This document shows positions 63,926 through 64,000 of a stretch of DNA of 64,000 nucleotides, in pieces; the first letter of the stretch is position 1, and each line of letters opens with the position of its first letter. Source of the stretch: Sepiola atlantica (Eukaryota; Mollusca; Cephalopoda; Sepiida; Sepiolidae); contig CAUVYP010001208.1 in assembly GCA_963556195.1 (NCBI GenBank), positions 1,364,001-1,428,000 of the forward strand, read 5' to 3'. The notes beneath the pieces are model-generated. The model ran no database searches, was not told the origin of the DNA, and saw only the letters and a list, made by a program, of their open reading frames with translations. The translations under genes and the position numbers were made by a program.

Positions 63926-64000
63926 TTAGCGCGTTTTAAAGTTGATATCGCTTTTGTTTATAACTTCCACATTTATTCGAATTGTGCAACGAAACTTTGC
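63926..64000. repeat. Partial monomer at right window edge
   Basis: The first 75 bases of a monomer, ending at 'aaactttgc' just before the A/B box, so its class cannot be told. The array continues beyond the window. Confidence 0.95.

Larger units (their letters stand above)
1..64000. repeat. Tandem satellite array, 186-bp monomer, about 344 copies
   Basis: The same 186-bp unit repeats head to tail over the full window, always in the same orientation and with no unrelated sequence between copies. Landmarks recur in every unit at fixed spacing: TTTAAA (monomer positions 10-15), GATATC (19-24), the palindrome ATTCGAAT (50-57), two GTAC sites (107-110 and 134-137) and 'gccggagatatg' (139-150). 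There are 343 complete units; net length drift is only -4 bp over the window. The hand-derived consensus is about 38% GC with 10 CpG. Length and organisation match satellites that commonly occupy centromeric or pericentromeric heterochromatin; that location is inferred, not seen. Both window edges cut through monomers, so the array is longer than 64 kb. Confidence 0.98.
47561..64000. repeat. Satellite Domain III (16-monomer HOR and derivatives)
   Basis: About 88 monomers with marks rare or absent in Domain II: 'gtttttaac' with 'tatgtccgg' (K'), 'gcagaccgtct' (h'), 'gcaacaaaac' with 'agatcttg' (S), 'gtagcaag' (L), 'gaagtattaag' (F), 'gtcggtacaaac'. Some Domain I marks return ('ataacttatac', 'gatatctcgatac'). 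Three monomers lack one base. No gene or inserted element is visible. Confidence 0.82.

Noticed and set aside
1..64000. CRISPR array
   Set aside because: Regular spacing suggested it, but there are no unique spacers: the whole 186 bp is repeated, and variation is between classes of one monomer.
1..64000. Tandem protein-repeat gene (silk-, mucin- or antigen-like), since the period is a multiple of three
   Set aside because: A stop is retained once per monomer in each of the long frames examined on both strands, one-base indels are tolerated, and no flanking exon, start context or terminator is visible.
1..64000. Ribosomal spacer, 5S rRNA, tRNA or snRNA tandem cluster
   Set aside because: No rRNA or tRNA core sequence, no internal A/B-box polymerase III promoter pair and no T-run terminator at a fixed place were recognised in the monomer.
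1..64000. Assembly artefact making up the whole array
   Set aside because: The many private, nested and hybrid variants argue against simple copy inflation by an assembler. Local copy number, especially of the 2,790-bp and 2,976-bp tandem pairs, could still be wrong and needs read-level confirmation.

Overview
The whole window is one uninterrupted tandem satellite-DNA array. A monomer of 186 bp repeats head to tail in a single orientation from base 1 to base 64,000. Taking the TTA of the conserved 'aaaatTTAGcgcg' as monomer position 1, there are 343 complete monomers (132-63925), a 131-bp partial at the left edge and a 75-bp partial at the right edge, so the array continues on both sides. I find no gene, RNA gene, transposon, CRISPR array, telomere repeat or unique spacer. 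The short open frames that recur every 186 bp (about 60 aa, sometimes 119-122 aa) are by-products of the monomer having 62 x 3 bases. The organism is almost certainly a eukaryote and the region is probably (peri)centromeric or other constitutive heterochromatin; no species can be named from the sequence. A hand count of the consensus gives about 38% GC and 10 CpG per monomer (observed/expected about 1.5), so there is no sign of CpG decay. That fits a lineage or locus with little DNA methylation, such as many invertebrates.

Monomers differ mainly at a 12-bp box (monomer positions 83-94). It is either A-type (cgcggagacaca) or B-type (ctcgaataggcc and relatives), set in an otherwise nearly constant monomer. 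With other diagnostic sites this gives monomer classes, named here with letters of my own: E (B box, 'aggccatttc', 'gcgcaacg', 'cacactg'), N (A box, 'ctttcgttt', 'ctctagtac'), h (B, 'atgggccttttc'), Y (A, 'gtggatatcgatttt', 'ccacgttt', 'tgtggatac'), V (B, 'atgggcctttac'), D (A; the second of a pair starts 'aaaatgtagcg'), R (B, 'aggctctttc'), M (A, 'gataccaac', 'catacacaaa'), H (A, 'ttgtgtataac'), K (B, 'tactacgttt', 'tattgcc'), P (A, plain), G (A, 'atttcctac'), S (A, 'gcaacaaaac', 'agatcttg'), L ('gtagcaag'), F ('gaagtattaag'), t ('ataacttatac').

Layout: Domain I (1-12405) carries its own variants and irregular, nested duplications, including a roughly 16-monomer block present twice 4,277 bp apart. 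Domain II (12406-47560) is built on a higher-order repeat (HOR) whose simplest unit is the 12-mer E-N-h-Y-V-D-D-R-M-H-K-P (31007-33238). Gains and losses of whole monomers give 8-, 9-, 15-, 16- and 17-monomer units and local tandem pairs of 4, 8, 10 and 15 monomers. Domain III (47561-64000) has a 16-monomer HOR (2,976 bp) in tandem and shares variants with Domain I that I do not see in Domain II, as if Domain II expanded inside an older array. Several hybrid monomers (left half of one class, right half of another) mark unequal-crossover points. Only six monomers depart from 186 bp, each by one base, and these fall into four apparent independent events.
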